Assembly: GCA_902605365.1 (NCBI GenBank)
Contig: CACLCM010000009.1
Location: forward strand, 1 to 56,831
Direction of reading: 5' to 3'
DNA: 56,831 bases
Source: an uncultured Candidatus Poseidoniales archaeon
GTDB lineage: Archaea > Thermoplasmatota > Poseidoniia > Poseidoniales > Poseidoniaceae
Shown here piece by piece: positions 35,423 to 43,996 of this stretch. A program made the position numbers and the translations under genes. The notes under the pieces were generated by a model. That model saw nothing but the letters and a program-made list of their open reading frames with translations. It searched no databases and was not told the DNA's origin. Position 1 is the first letter of the stretch. Each line of letters begins with the position of its first letter.

Positions 35423-36052
35423 TCAATATCCGTTGGAACTAGTCTTTGAAATCGGAGAGATGTTCCAAAAAGGGTTTTGAAGGGGTCCAATTTGATTCCA
35501 AATAGGGTCTGAATTGTTGGTCGACATTAGACCCCATGTATCTTGCTCATCTTCACAAATTCTTGAGTAACTGGAGTAGAAACCATACCAAATACCGGCC
35601 AGCAATTTTAACGCTCGGCACGGAATGTAGAAATTGTTACGCACTTGTTTGATTGTGTTAGTTAATGCTGCAATTTCCTCAAAAAAAAGATCTTTCTTCT
35701 CTAGGTGGTGAGCATCTTGAATCTCATCCAAATCTGACCACATTTCAAACCCATTCGCTTGCATGTAATTTTTCCTTTCTGCGTGCAATTTTTCGAACCG
35801 TTTTTCTAATGCCAAAAGTTCTAGTCCAATTTCTTCATAAATCACGAACAATCTTTCATACTCGGAATAGAGCTTGTCATTATTCCACGAAAAAATATCT
35901 TGATATTCTTTAGGCAACAGTTTTTCTTCCAACCAAGAAGGGAAATCTGCAATAGGGACGTATTGGTCGTCATCTCGTGTATAAGTAGTCACAAAATGCC
36001 ATAAAAAAGGCCGTGATTTATAGTTTTCACAGATTACTAAGTATCTTAACAA
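35423..36052 (-). CDS. Orphan hypothetical protein without ATG start
   Basis: An open frame of 209 codons, rich in Glu, Lys, Trp and Tyr, with a long predicted helix (YEEIGLELLALEKRFEKLHA) and no membrane segment or cysteine motif. No family recognised. The only upstream-most start is a TTG at 36052 right after a stop; a GTG at 35992 is also possible, and the first ATG comes only after about 95 codons. Either it uses a non-ATG start or it is the remnant of a longer gene. It sits alone, reversed, between palindrome clusters, and its AT-rich base use differs from its neighbours. Confidence 0.5.
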   Translation of the reverse strand: MLRYLVICENYKSRPFLWHFVTTYTRDDDQYVPIADFPSWLEEKLLPKEYQDIFSWNNDKLYSEYERLFVIYEEIGLELLALEKRFEKLHAERKNYMQANGFEMWSDLDEIQDAHHLEKKDLFFEEIAALTNTIKQVRNNFYIPCRALKLLAGIWYGFYSSYSRICEDEQDTWGLMSTNNSDPIWNQIGPLQNPFWNISPISKTSSNGY

Positions 36053-36305
36053 TCATCAAAACTAATCTTTAGGATATATTAGAAGGGGTTATCCGAAACC
36101 CCTTTGCATTTTATTTTCCGATACAAAGGGGATTCAATCGGCCGATACAGACGCTACCCTTCCTATCAATGGGTGTACGAAGGGGGACCCATGCTACAAT
36201 CAAGAGCGATCTACTCATGCTGGGATTACTGAACACTTAGCGAAAAGTATGTTTTATCTTCATCAACAACCTACTTCTATAAGTAAATCAATTAGATGTG
36301 GGTTC
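36053..36305. repeat. Gene-free stretch with palindromes
   Basis: Contains AAGGGGTT-ATCCGA-AACCCCTT (36083-36104) followed by a T-rich tract, CCGAT...ATCGG pairs (around 36118-36143), the sequence CAGACGCTACCCTT (36148-36161), which is the exact inverse complement of AAGGGTAGCGTCTG at 34626-34639, and ATGGGT...ACCCAT (around 36169-36194). No gene is seen apart from a possible longer N terminus of the ABA4-like protein. Confidence 0.6.
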
Positions 36306-36785
36306 ATGAACTCAATTGAAGTCGCTGCATTTTGGACATCGATGATACTCATTATCCCTTATTGGAGTCTTATGTTCTTCATGCCGAAGCATGAAATTAC
36401 CAAAAAATATGTTGGTGACATTCGATGGTTGCTTTTCCCGTTGCTCATCCCTTACTCTCTTCTCGTCATCCCGGCTTGGTCGCATATTGTTTTTACTTTC
36501 TTTATTCAAATACCATCACCCGATTTGCTTGTCGAATTTTTTGCGGATGAGCAAGCCATAACCCTGACTTGGCTACACGTGTTAATTTGCAATCTCTTTG
36601 TTGGTAGATATGTGTGGTTGCGAATGCTTGCAGCAGACCAACCAATGTATGTTTCCACCCCGATCCTTCTCATGTGCATGTACAGTCCAGTTGGGTTACT
36701 TCTTGGATTACTGACGACATGGGAACAACGCGACCTCGGGGGTACCAATTTCGAAGTACAGCCCGTATCTTCTGCCGAGGTATAA
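36306..36785 (+). CDS. ABA4-like (DUF4281) membrane protein
   Basis: A 159-residue protein with four to five membrane segments. The N-terminal FWTSMILIIPYWSLMFFMPK, the central HVLICNLFVGRYVWL phrase and the C-terminal PVGLLLGLL resemble the ABA4/DUF4281 family, whose plant member is needed for neoxanthin synthesis and whose prokaryotic members often sit near carotenoid or rhodopsin genes. No such gene is nearby here. The ATG at 36306 is preferred to 36249 because it lies closest to the first helix. Family assignment rests on the FVGR-type phrase and topology. Confidence 0.6.
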   Translation: MNSIEVAAFWTSMILIIPYWSLMFFMPKHEITKKYVGDIRWLLFPLLIPYSLLVIPAWSHIVFTFFIQIPSPDLLVEFFADEQAITLTWLHVLICNLFVGRYVWLRMLAADQPMYVSTPILLMCMYSPVGLLLGLLTTWEQRDLGGTNFEVQPVSSAEV

Positions 36786-36868
36786 TTGTTAGAGACCATG
36801 TATAAACTAATTAATTCGGATAAACGCAAAGGATCTATCCAAATACCCATTACGCAGGTATTAGTAAA

Positions 36869-38089
36869 TCAAAGGGATTCGATGACCATAGCGATTCCTT
36901 GACCGCCACCAATGCATGCAGTTGCGACTCCATACTTGCCGCCACAACGCTTCAATTCGTGAGCTAATGTTAGTACAAGGCGAGTTCCTGTTGCTGCTAG
37001 AGGATGGCCTAGGCCAACTGCTCCACCGTTAACATTGACTTTCTCAACATCTAATCCAAGGTCCTTAACACAAGCAACCGCTTGTCCAGCAAATGCTTCA
37101 TTGATTTCCCAACGGTCGATTTCTTCAATCGTTAATCCTGCCTTCTCTAGGGCTAGGCGGCTGCTAGGAACTGGCCCATATGCCATGATTGCGGGTTCAA
37201 GTCCTACGATTCCCCAAGAGACGATTCGAGCAAGTGGTGAATCTCCATCTGTTTCTGCCTTGGATGCAGACTTGATTACTACAGCAGCTGCTCCATCAAC
37301 TACGCCACTTGCATTACCTGCAGTGACCAGACTTTCAGGACCGAATGCAGTTCTTAGTTCTGCCAAAGATTCAGGAGTGCTTCCAGTAACAACGTGATCT
37401 TCATCCTTGAACGTAACATCATTCACTGGAACAATCTCTTGCTCCCATACGCCTTCAGCAATCGAAGTTGCTGTGCGAGAATGTGACATTGCTGCGAACT
37501 CATCAGTTTCTTCACGAGTTACTCCTTTGCGCTTGCAGATTTCATCACTGGTTTGAGCCATGAATGAGCCACACATTCCATCTAGAAGGTTAGTGAAAAG
37601 ATAGTCTTCCATGTCTTTCTCCAACTCTGTGCCTGCACGAGGAGGCCTTGCCAAGCGATAGGTGTCACGCATTCCACGAAGTACGTGTGGTGCTTGGGAA
37701 AGGTTCTCCATTCCACCAGCAACAACTGTTTGCGCCTCATTTAGCATAATCATCTGTGCACCGGATACAATCGCTTGCACTCCACTGCCACAGATACGAG
37801 AAAGAGTTAGCATAGGAACTTCTTGAGGAATTCCTGCTCCAAGTCCGGCGTGACGAGCGCCAAAGATTGCCTGGTCGCAGGTTTGTAATGCATATCCCAT
37901 TACGACATGGTCAACATTCTCTGGAGAGGTTCCTGTTTTGTCAAGAGCTCCTTTGATGGCTATCTCACCCAACTTTAGTGCACTTACATCTTTCAGAAGC
38001 CCACCTGGTTGACCATCTCCGCGCTTACCACCTTGCCATTCACAAAATGGAGTTCTTGCTCCGCCTACGATTACGACATCTTCTGCCAT
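36869..38089 (-). CDS. Thiolase (acetyl-CoA C-acyltransferase)
   Basis: Thiolase of 406 residues that condenses or cleaves acyl-CoA. Catalytic residues are visible: nucleophile Cys in SRICGSGVQAI, NEAFAGQAVA, the His of GGAVGLGHPLAATGTR and the second Cys in TACIGGGQG. All are intact, so it is a true thiolase rather than the archaeal SCP2-like scaffold partner of HMG-CoA synthase. It could act in beta-oxidation, acetoacetyl-CoA supply, or both; no HMG-CoA synthase or beta-oxidation gene is adjacent. ATG start; 31 bases separate it from the membrane gene upstream. Confidence 0.93.
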   Translation of the reverse strand: MAEDVVIVGGARTPFCEWQGGKRGDGQPGGLLKDVSALKLGEIAIKGALDKTGTSPENVDHVVMGYALQTCDQAIFGARHAGLGAGIPQEVPMLTLSRICGSGVQAIVSGAQMIMLNEAQTVVAGGMENLSQAPHVLRGMRDTYRLARPPRAGTELEKDMEDYLFTNLLDGMCGSFMAQTSDEICKRKGVTREETDEFAAMSHSRTATSIAEGVWEQEIVPVNDVTFKDEDHVVTGSTPESLAELRTAFGPESLVTAGNASGVVDGAAAVVIKSASKAETDGDSPLARIVSWGIVGLEPAIMAYGPVPSSRLALEKAGLTIEEIDRWEINEAFAGQAVACVKDLGLDVEKVNVNGGAVGLGHPLAATGTRLVLTLAHELKRCGGKYGVATACIGGGQGIAMVIESL

Positions 38090-38120
38090 GACACGGCCAA
38101 TAGCAGCCGCCTAATCATAT

Positions 38121-39461
38121 TCACGCTAGGCCAATTAGAGCAATTCCACCTATCATCATAATGATTGGAAGCATAACAAGTTCAAATCCAGAGCGTGAAC
38201 GCCCAAGGTTCGCAAGTTCGGTTCCCCTTTGCAGTGTGCACTTCACTCCAGGAGCATCTTCATGGCCCCACACTTCGATTAGGCTATTTGCTAATGTCCC
38301 ATCAAGGCCTTCTGCAGCCAATGCATCACTGGTTCGAGGCTTCGTTTCACCGAGAACGTAAACTGGGTTTCCTAGTCGCAATCCGTACAGTGTCCAGCGA
38401 TGCTTCTTGACCCTAGCACCGCCTAACATACCAGCGATTGCTTGTGACATCAATTGCTTGCCAAGAGTTTGTGCAAATCTACCATCCCATCGCTTGAGAT
38501 ACTGACCATAATCTGCTCGCTTAAATGAATGAGCATTTACTCTGATTCCACCAGTTCCATCATGTAGAATGAAAGGGCAACCGCCTGCATCAGAACGAAT
38601 CGTCACCCAATGGCATTCCTCTTTGGAATTTCCTTCACTATCGGTTGTAGTACGACATTGATACTGCTCATATTCCCATTTGTAACCAACCATGTTTCCT
38701 ACAACCATGTTTTGATTCCCATCAACTACTACCGTCAGACATCCTTCATCTACAGGCCTTACTTGGCCAACTAGTTCTGGATTACCTGCTGGTGCTGAGC
38801 GAACAAGAGATGTTGGAGTATCGATCATCTGTCTAACCATTCTGGCTCTAAAATAGCCGATTAGAGCCCCGATTAGTCCAATGACTGCAATTACTATCGC
38901 AGGAATAATGCCCACATCTGCTTCATCGTCCATCATTGCCGATGCAGACACAATTAGCAGACAAGAAATCATCAAAATGATGTATACGCTAAACAGAGTC
39001 ATTGTCGCTGGTGTAGGAGTACCTATCTTTACTGGATGTTCCGGTAATGGAGAGCCATCGCCTGCTGGACCATAGCGGTCTGAATTATCCCAAGTTGAAG
39101 GACCTGGAGCTGGTAGAATCCAATCGCTAGGGTCTGTGGTTGGAACATATGATGTCTGTTGCATCCACCAATTATCGATTGACAAACCACTCGCTTCTGC
39201 CTTGGCTTCTAATTCAGCAGGGTCGATTGCATTTTGTCTTACCTTATGCAGACTTGACTCAAGAGAACCAGGGGATGAGAATGCTAACAGGATTAACCCC
39301 AGAATCGAAAGTACAAGTGAAGAAAGTTCACCGATTGCCGTTAATGCAAAACCGATTAATGTCAAGAGCAATCCAATTACCCAGATAATCCAACCTATCC
39401 AATTGTATGGCAGATTTACCTTGAAGGTGCCTCCATTAAGGTCCAAATCTTCGATGTTCAT
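38121..39461 (-). CDS. Large membrane protein, possibly GIDE/MULAN-domain-like
   Basis: 446 residues from ATG 39461, chosen for the CGAGG ribosome-binding site upstream and because a longer frame overlaps the thioesterase gene. Two N-terminal hydrophobic segments (WIIWVIGLLLTLIGFAL and LVLSILGLILLAF), two central ones (FSVYIILMISCLLIVSA and IPAIVIAVIGLIGALIGYF), and one at the C terminus. The soluble part between residues about 220 and 420, starting TSLVRSAPAGNPELVGQVRP and including GGIRVNA, faintly resembles the GIDE domain of MULAN-type proteins. That link is weak. A CRTTTDSEGNSKEECHW hairpin may be disulfide-linked. Confidence 0.65.
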   Translation of the reverse strand: MNIEDLDLNGGTFKVNLPYNWIGWIIWVIGLLLTLIGFALTAIGELSSLVLSILGLILLAFSSPGSLESSLHKVRQNAIDPAELEAKAEASGLSIDNWWMQQTSYVPTTDPSDWILPAPGPSTWDNSDRYGPAGDGSPLPEHPVKIGTPTPATMTLFSVYIILMISCLLIVSASAMMDDEADVGIIPAIVIAVIGLIGALIGYFRARMVRQMIDTPTSLVRSAPAGNPELVGQVRPVDEGCLTVVVDGNQNMVVGNMVGYKWEYEQYQCRTTTDSEGNSKEECHWVTIRSDAGGCPFILHDGTGGIRVNAHSFKRADYGQYLKRWDGRFAQTLGKQLMSQAIAGMLGGARVKKHRWTLYGLRLGNPVYVLGETKPRTSDALAAEGLDGTLANSLIEVWGHEDAPGVKCTLQRGTELANLGRSRSGFELVMLPIIMMIGGIALIGLA

Positions 39462-39496
39462 GAGTCCTCGAAGTATTGGCGAATCATGAACTTTCT

Positions 39497-39913
39497 CTAA
39501 GACATGCTTGCAGGCTTGTGGTCCCAAATCGCCCATGTACCTGTTGCAGTAGCGATTACTCTATCACTTTCTGTTACGATTCTACCTTCGAGATGAGCAA
39601 CATTTCTTCCTCGCTTTACTACATTCCCTTTAGCGGTAATTTTCTCGCCAGGTCTTGCTGCAGAAATGAATGAAACATTGAGTTGTGTTGTAGCGCACCA
39701 TTCATTTTTTGGCAGTAGTGAAACCAAGGCTCCACCAAGTGACATATCTAGCATCATAGTGTATAATCCACCATGCGCAACCCCGCCTTTATTACAATGT
39801 TTTGAATCTATAATTAAAACAACTGAAGACTTACCTTGGCCCCAATCTCCTCTTTCAATACCTATCTCTACAGCCATATCTGTAAGGTGGCCTGGTTCTG
39901 ACATTTCGACCAT
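39497..39913 (-). CDS. PaaI-type hotdog-fold thioesterase
   Basis: 138-residue hotdog protein, probably an acyl-CoA thioesterase. The family helix is clear: NKGGVAHGGLYTMMLDMSLG, in which the HGG and following Asp are the catalytic region; strands TTQLNVSFISAARPGEKI and VIATATGTWAIW complete the fold. The ATG at 39913 overlaps the stop of the YjbQ gene by one base (TGATG); a TTG just upstream is not used. Being a few genes from the thiolase, it could take part in acyl-CoA turnover, but this is only positional. Confidence 0.87.
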   Translation of the reverse strand: MVEMSEPGHLTDMAVEIGIERGDWGQGKSSVVLIIDSKHCNKGGVAHGGLYTMMLDMSLGGALVSLLPKNEWCATTQLNVSFISAARPGEKITAKGNVVKRGRNVAHLEGRIVTESDRVIATATGTWAIWDHKPASMS

Positions 39914-40374
39914 CAAATAACACCTACAACTTTGACCAAAATTCTTTTTCGTCGTTTACCATCAAATTCTGCATAGTGGATTTGTTCCCAATTCCCCAAA
40001 TGGAGCCGGCCATCCCTGACAGGCATAGTAACTTGTTGACCTAACAATTGACGTTTTAGGTGAGCATCGCCATTATCTTCGCCAGTTCTATGGTGATGAT
40101 ATTCTTCGCCATCTTGGCCATCGGTGCCATAGAAAGGTGCAACCTTTTCTAGCCATTTCATGATATCATGATGTAATCCATGTTCAAGGTCGTTCACATA
40201 ACAAGAAGCTGTGATATGCATGGGATTTACCAGTACTAAACCATCTCTTATTCCACTTTCAGCAACTATACTTTGTACGTCTCGAGTAATACAAATAATC
40301 TGATATCTCTCTTCGGTTTCAACCCACATCTCTTCGACATAGGTAGCGGCTTGACCAGTGATTAATTCACCCAT
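39913..40374 (-). CDS. YjbQ/UPF0047 family protein
   Basis: Member of the widespread YjbQ (UPF0047) family. Diagnostic features: LVLVNPMHITASCYVND, the His-rich YHHHRTGEDNGDAHLKRQ (conserved His and the GxxNxxAHL core), MPVRDGRLHLGNWEQIHYAE and the terminal DGKRRKRILVKVVG. 153 residues. Some members have weak thiamin-phosphate synthase activity, but the physiological role is unknown. ATG 40374 chosen. Translationally coupled to the downstream thioesterase by TGATG. Confidence 0.9.
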   Translation of the reverse strand: MGELITGQAATYVEEMWVETEERYQIICITRDVQSIVAESGIRDGLVLVNPMHITASCYVNDLEHGLHHDIMKWLEKVAPFYGTDGQDGEEYHHHRTGEDNGDAHLKRQLLGQQVTMPVRDGRLHLGNWEQIHYAEFDGKRRKRILVKVVGVI

Positions 40375-40384
40375 CAAAACACCA

Positions 40385-40945
40385 TCAACTAAACAATGAT
40401 GATTTGTCTAAACCATTATTCGATATCATTAATGGGATTGCAATAATCAATCCACAGATACCGTTGCAAATAACGGTGAATATTGCTCCAACTCCCATTA
40501 TTAGACCACCAAATTCGTCTAATTCCTCTCTCTCTTCGGAAGTCAAATCATCTTCTTCTGCTAAGTCATCTAGAAGATCTGGCATTAATGCAAACATAGC
40601 AAGCCCCATGATTGTACTGACTACTATCATGGCCAAAGAGATTTGAACACCTCTCATTTGATAATTTGTCATCATTGCTCCACCTACAATAAATCCGGCA
40701 GATATACCAAGATTTAGAATAGAGAATACAATGAAAACTCCCCCCATGGACAAGGTTTGTCCTATTGAAAGAACCTCTCCTAAGATTGAAAATACACCCC
40801 AGATAATTACTAAAATACCAACTACTTTTGGACCAGCAGATGGTTCTTGAATAATAATTACATTTTGAGGAAGCCCGGTCATTGGATCTATAATTATACT
40901 CTGAGGTTGACCTGAAATCATTGGCTCATTATCATCTGGTTGCAT
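40385..40945 (-). CDS. Four-helix membrane protein of unknown function
   Basis: 186 residues: a 40-residue Pro/Gln-rich cytoplasmic N terminus, then four membrane segments (VVGILVIIWGVFSILGEVL, GGVFIVFSILNLGISAGF, LAMIVVSTIMGLAMFAL, and GVGAIFTVICNGICGLIIAI) with an acidic loop (LDDLAEEDDLTSEEREELDE) between the third and fourth. The N-terminal MQP..QP..I start resembles that of the small membrane protein at 46752, suggesting a shared lipid- or partner-facing tail type. Upstream of the YjbQ gene by 10 bases; no function assigned. Confidence 0.72.
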   Translation of the reverse strand: MQPDDNEPMISGQPQSIIIDPMTGLPQNVIIIQEPSAGPKVVGILVIIWGVFSILGEVLSIGQTLSMGGVFIVFSILNLGISAGFIVGGAMMTNYQMRGVQISLAMIVVSTIMGLAMFALMPDLLDDLAEEDDLTSEEREELDEFGGLIMGVGAIFTVICNGICGLIIAIPLMISNNGLDKSSLFS

Positions 40946-41017
40946 AATTGCTCTAGAAACCCGTAGTCATTAGACCTTACGAAAGATGACCAGCCTCAAG
41001 AAGAGGAGCCCTGTCGC

Positions 41018-41869
41018 ATGTTCATGGCTGATGTCCTTCTTGTGTACAAGAAGAACTTTGAGGGAATTCATGATGAATCCCTCCAAGTGGTAAAGGGGGT
41101 ACTAAATGACCTATCAGATACCTTGCGGGTAGACATTCGAGCCAGAGAACAAGTTCGCCGAGCTGATTTCATTGGTCGAGATTTGGTTATCGTACTGGGT
41201 GGTGACGGAACACTGACATCAATTTCTCACAACATAGATTCTAACACTCCTGTAATGGGAGTTAATTCACACCCGAGAAGCGATGACCCAGATGGCTCAT
41301 TTGGATTCTACATGGATTGTGATATTGATACATTCGCTGAGGATTTAAGTTCCGCACTATCAGGTAAAGCGATTGTCAATCGATTGCCACGTTTGCAAGC
41401 AACTATCGAAACAACTAGTGGAAACAAGATTCGAAGTGACCCTGCAATGAATGATTTGCTAGTTGCTAATACTCATCAATATGCACCTTCAAAATATCAT
41501 TTACATAGAGGAGGAATTGATATTGAGCAACATTCGAGTGGCCTTCTTTTCTCCACATGGTTGGGTCAAGGAGCATGGTTTAACCAAATTGCTAGAAAGG
41601 CAAAATTAGGAAATGCAGAGGACTCTGAAACTCACTACCTAGTAATAGCCAGAGACCTTGATTGTGATATTGATGATGACACCTACTTGTCTTGGACAAG
41701 TGACGCAACCGTGATTACGAGCGACATGCACAGAGGATATGTTGTTCCAGATGGATGGGATGAGTACCAATTTAACAGAGGAGCCACCATTACAGTAGAT
41801 TTATCAGGACCTGTATTACAATTACTCACTTTTAGAAATACTATGAAAGAGCGCTTCACTAGGGATTAA
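41018..41869 (+). CDS. nadK: NAD kinase
   Basis: ATP-NAD kinase, producing NADP. Core motifs are visible: VIVLGGDGTLTSISHNI (the GGDGT nucleotide loop), PAMNDLLVAN (NE/D-type motif), and the glycine-rich SSGLLFSTWLGQGAWFN, equivalent to the TPTGSTAY region in shifted form. 283 residues. The start is ATG 41018 or 41024 (MADVLLVYKK); GAGGAGC lies upstream. It leads a forward group in which apt begins 1 base after its stop. Confidence 0.88.
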   Translation: MFMADVLLVYKKNFEGIHDESLQVVKGVLNDLSDTLRVDIRAREQVRRADFIGRDLVIVLGGDGTLTSISHNIDSNTPVMGVNSHPRSDDPDGSFGFYMDCDIDTFAEDLSSALSGKAIVNRLPRLQATIETTSGNKIRSDPAMNDLLVANTHQYAPSKYHLHRGGIDIEQHSSGLLFSTWLGQGAWFNQIARKAKLGNAEDSETHYLVIARDLDCDIDDDTYLSWTSDATVITSDMHRGYVVPDGWDEYQFNRGATITVDLSGPVLQLLTFRNTMKERFTRD

Positions 41870-41870
41870 A

Positions 41871-42383
41871 ATGGATCTGAAAGAACATATCAGAGGAATA
41901 CCTGATTTCCCAATACCTGGGATTTTGTTCTATGACATCTCAACTTTACTTTCTAATCCTGATGCATGGAATCACACTCTGGATTTACTTGAAGAGATAG
42001 TAAAGAAATGGAATCCAGATATTCTTGCAGGCATAGAAAGTCGTGGATTCTTACTTGCATCAGCATTGGCAGACAGAATGAAATTACCGATGACTATGAT
42101 TCGAAAGAAAGGTAAACTCCCTGGTGAAGTAATTTCTCACGAATACCAACTCGAATATGGCACAGATATTGTTGAAATTCAATCGGATGCAATTAGTTCT
42201 GGTCAGAAGGTAGTAATTCTGGATGACTTGTTAGCAACAGGAGGCACATTAGCAGCATGTGCCAATCTCTGTAACCAAGTTGGAGGAGATGTTGTAGGGT
42301 GCGCAGTCATCATAGAATTAGACTTCCTAAATGGTAGAAAAAACATACCATTTACTCTCAAAAGCATAGTCAATTACGAATAA
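41871..42383 (+). CDS. apt: Adenine phosphoribosyltransferase
   Basis: Converts adenine and PRPP to AMP. Family marks: IRGIPDFPIPGILFYDIS at the N terminus, GIESRGFLLASALA, RKKGKLPGEVISHEY (flexible loop) and the PRPP-binding VVILDDLLATGGTLAA. 170 residues is typical. It starts 1 base after the nadK stop, and a purine permease gene follows after about 114 bases, giving a purine-salvage set. The later PRTase at 44098 may cover a different base. Confidence 0.93.
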   Translation: MDLKEHIRGIPDFPIPGILFYDISTLLSNPDAWNHTLDLLEEIVKKWNPDILAGIESRGFLLASALADRMKLPMTMIRKKGKLPGEVISHEYQLEYGTDIVEIQSDAISSGQKVVILDDLLATGGTLAACANLCNQVGGDVVGCAVIIELDFLNGRKNIPFTLKSIVNYE

Positions 42384-42497
42384 TAACGGCTCTGCGACGG
42401 TGTTGTCAAAAACACCACTTGTGATATTATCGCGACAAAAAGCATCATAACCTCTCTGTATAGTCCTTCATGTAACCCAAGGAGGGTAAAAGAAAAA

Positions 42498-43955
42498 ATG
42501 AGTTTAGAACAAAAGATGGCAGATTTCTTCAAATTTGAAGAAAATGATACGAACATGAAAGGTGAAATCCGGGCAGGAGTAACAACATTCCTGACTATGG
42601 CTTACATCCTTCTAGTGAACCCTGCAATGCTTGCAGTTAGTGGGATTCCATTTGATGATGCATTGTTTGCAACTGCAATTGCTGCATTTGTAGGATGTAC
42701 AGTAATGGGGTTGTGGGCAAACAAGCCTTACGCACTAGCACCTGGCATGGGATTGAATGCGTATTTCGTATTCGCAGTAGTTTTGGCTATGGAAATTCCT
42801 TGGGAAATTGCTCTAGCTGCAGTACTTGTTGAAGGAATAATCTTCCTAATCATCTCCATTCCGCAGATTGGATGGAGAACTAAGATGATTAATGCTATTC
42901 CTAAGGACCTTAAGATTGCTACAGGAGCAGGTATTGGAATGTTCCTTGCTATTATTGGTCTAAGAGAAATGGGCTGGATTCAAGATGATGGAGCAACACT
43001 AGTCAACCTCGCAACAACCGAGAGTTGGGGAGCTGGTGAATACGCTCTTTACCAACATGGGGCAGTAATATCTATGGTAGCCCTAATTGCCATTACCGTA
43101 ATGATGGCAAGAGGAATCAAAGGAGCAATCATTTATGGTATCTTAGGTGCATCTCTGTACGGATGGGCCGTAGGTGCTTATGACCCTTACAACGACTTCA
43201 TGGCTGGAGGAGCAGGATGGGGTTCAGCGACCGCTTCTGCGCCAGCATCTGGTGACATATTTGGTTGGGTCGGATTACCTGAAGAAAGCATGGGTGCTGC
43301 ATTTGGAGCATTCAGCGATATTGCTGATGACATGGCAGGATTCTTGCTAGTAATGATTGCGTTCTTGTTCGTAGATATCTTTGACACAGCAGGAACTCTT
43401 TACTCAGTTGGTCGCCAAGCAGGAGATCTAGATGAAGATGGCAACCTAGTCGATTCTGAAGAAGCATTCATGTCTGACGCAGCAGCAACAATTGTTGGTG
43501 CAGCACTTGGTACGAGTACCACCACCACCTACATCGAATCCGCAGCAGGAGTCGAAGAAGGTGGAAGGACTGGATTAACGGCAATCGTAGTTGGAGTACT
43601 AATGTTGTCTGGACTATTCCTATCAGGATTGTTCCAAGCAATTCCAACATTCGCAATGGCGTGTGCTCTAGTAATAATTGGTGCAATGATGATGAAGCAA
43701 GCTACAGATATCAACTGGGATGACAAGGAAATCGTACTACCGGCTTTCCTGACCATGATACTAATGCCATTCACATATTCAATTGCAGATGGTATCGCAT
43801 GGGGTGTAATCTCCTACGTACTAATCAAGATGGGAATGGGCAAGTTCGACGAACCAGGACCAATTATGTACGGTATTGCAATCTTCATGACAATGTTCTA
43901 CCTAGGTCCGGGCGACATGTCCACCTTCGGTTGGATATTCGACAAAGTACTGTGA
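42498..43955 (+). CDS. NCS2/AzgA-type purine permease
   Basis: Integral membrane proton-coupled purine transporter of the AzgA-like branch of the NCS2 family (485 residues, about 12-14 membrane segments). Family phrases include RAGVTTFLTMAYILLVNP, ALAPGMGLNAYFVF, GIFDTAG-like FVDIFDTAGTL in the middle, and TTTYIESAAGVEEGGRTGL. The likely substrates are adenine, guanine or hypoxanthine, which fits its place between two purine phosphoribosyltransferase genes. GGAGGGT ribosome-binding site 10 bases before the ATG. A strong hairpin follows its stop. Confidence 0.94.
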   Translation: MSLEQKMADFFKFEENDTNMKGEIRAGVTTFLTMAYILLVNPAMLAVSGIPFDDALFATAIAAFVGCTVMGLWANKPYALAPGMGLNAYFVFAVVLAMEIPWEIALAAVLVEGIIFLIISIPQIGWRTKMINAIPKDLKIATGAGIGMFLAIIGLREMGWIQDDGATLVNLATTESWGAGEYALYQHGAVISMVALIAITVMMARGIKGAIIYGILGASLYGWAVGAYDPYNDFMAGGAGWGSATASAPASGDIFGWVGLPEESMGAAFGAFSDIADDMAGFLLVMIAFLFVDIFDTAGTLYSVGRQAGDLDEDGNLVDSEEAFMSDAAATIVGAALGTSTTTTYIESAAGVEEGGRTGLTAIVVGVLMLSGLFLSGLFQAIPTFAMACALVIIGAMMMKQATDINWDDKEIVLPAFLTMILMPFTYSIADGIAWGVISYVLIKMGMGKFDEPGPIMYGIAIFMTMFYLGPGDMSTFGWIFDKVL

Positions 43956-43996
43956 TACATTTGTAGAATGATGTATACTGTCATTTGACAGAAGCC

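Noticed and set aside
34603-36305. Insertion sequence
   Set aside because: Inverted repeats are present but no transposase, integrase or target-site duplication was seen, so only a non-autonomous or remnant element can be proposed.
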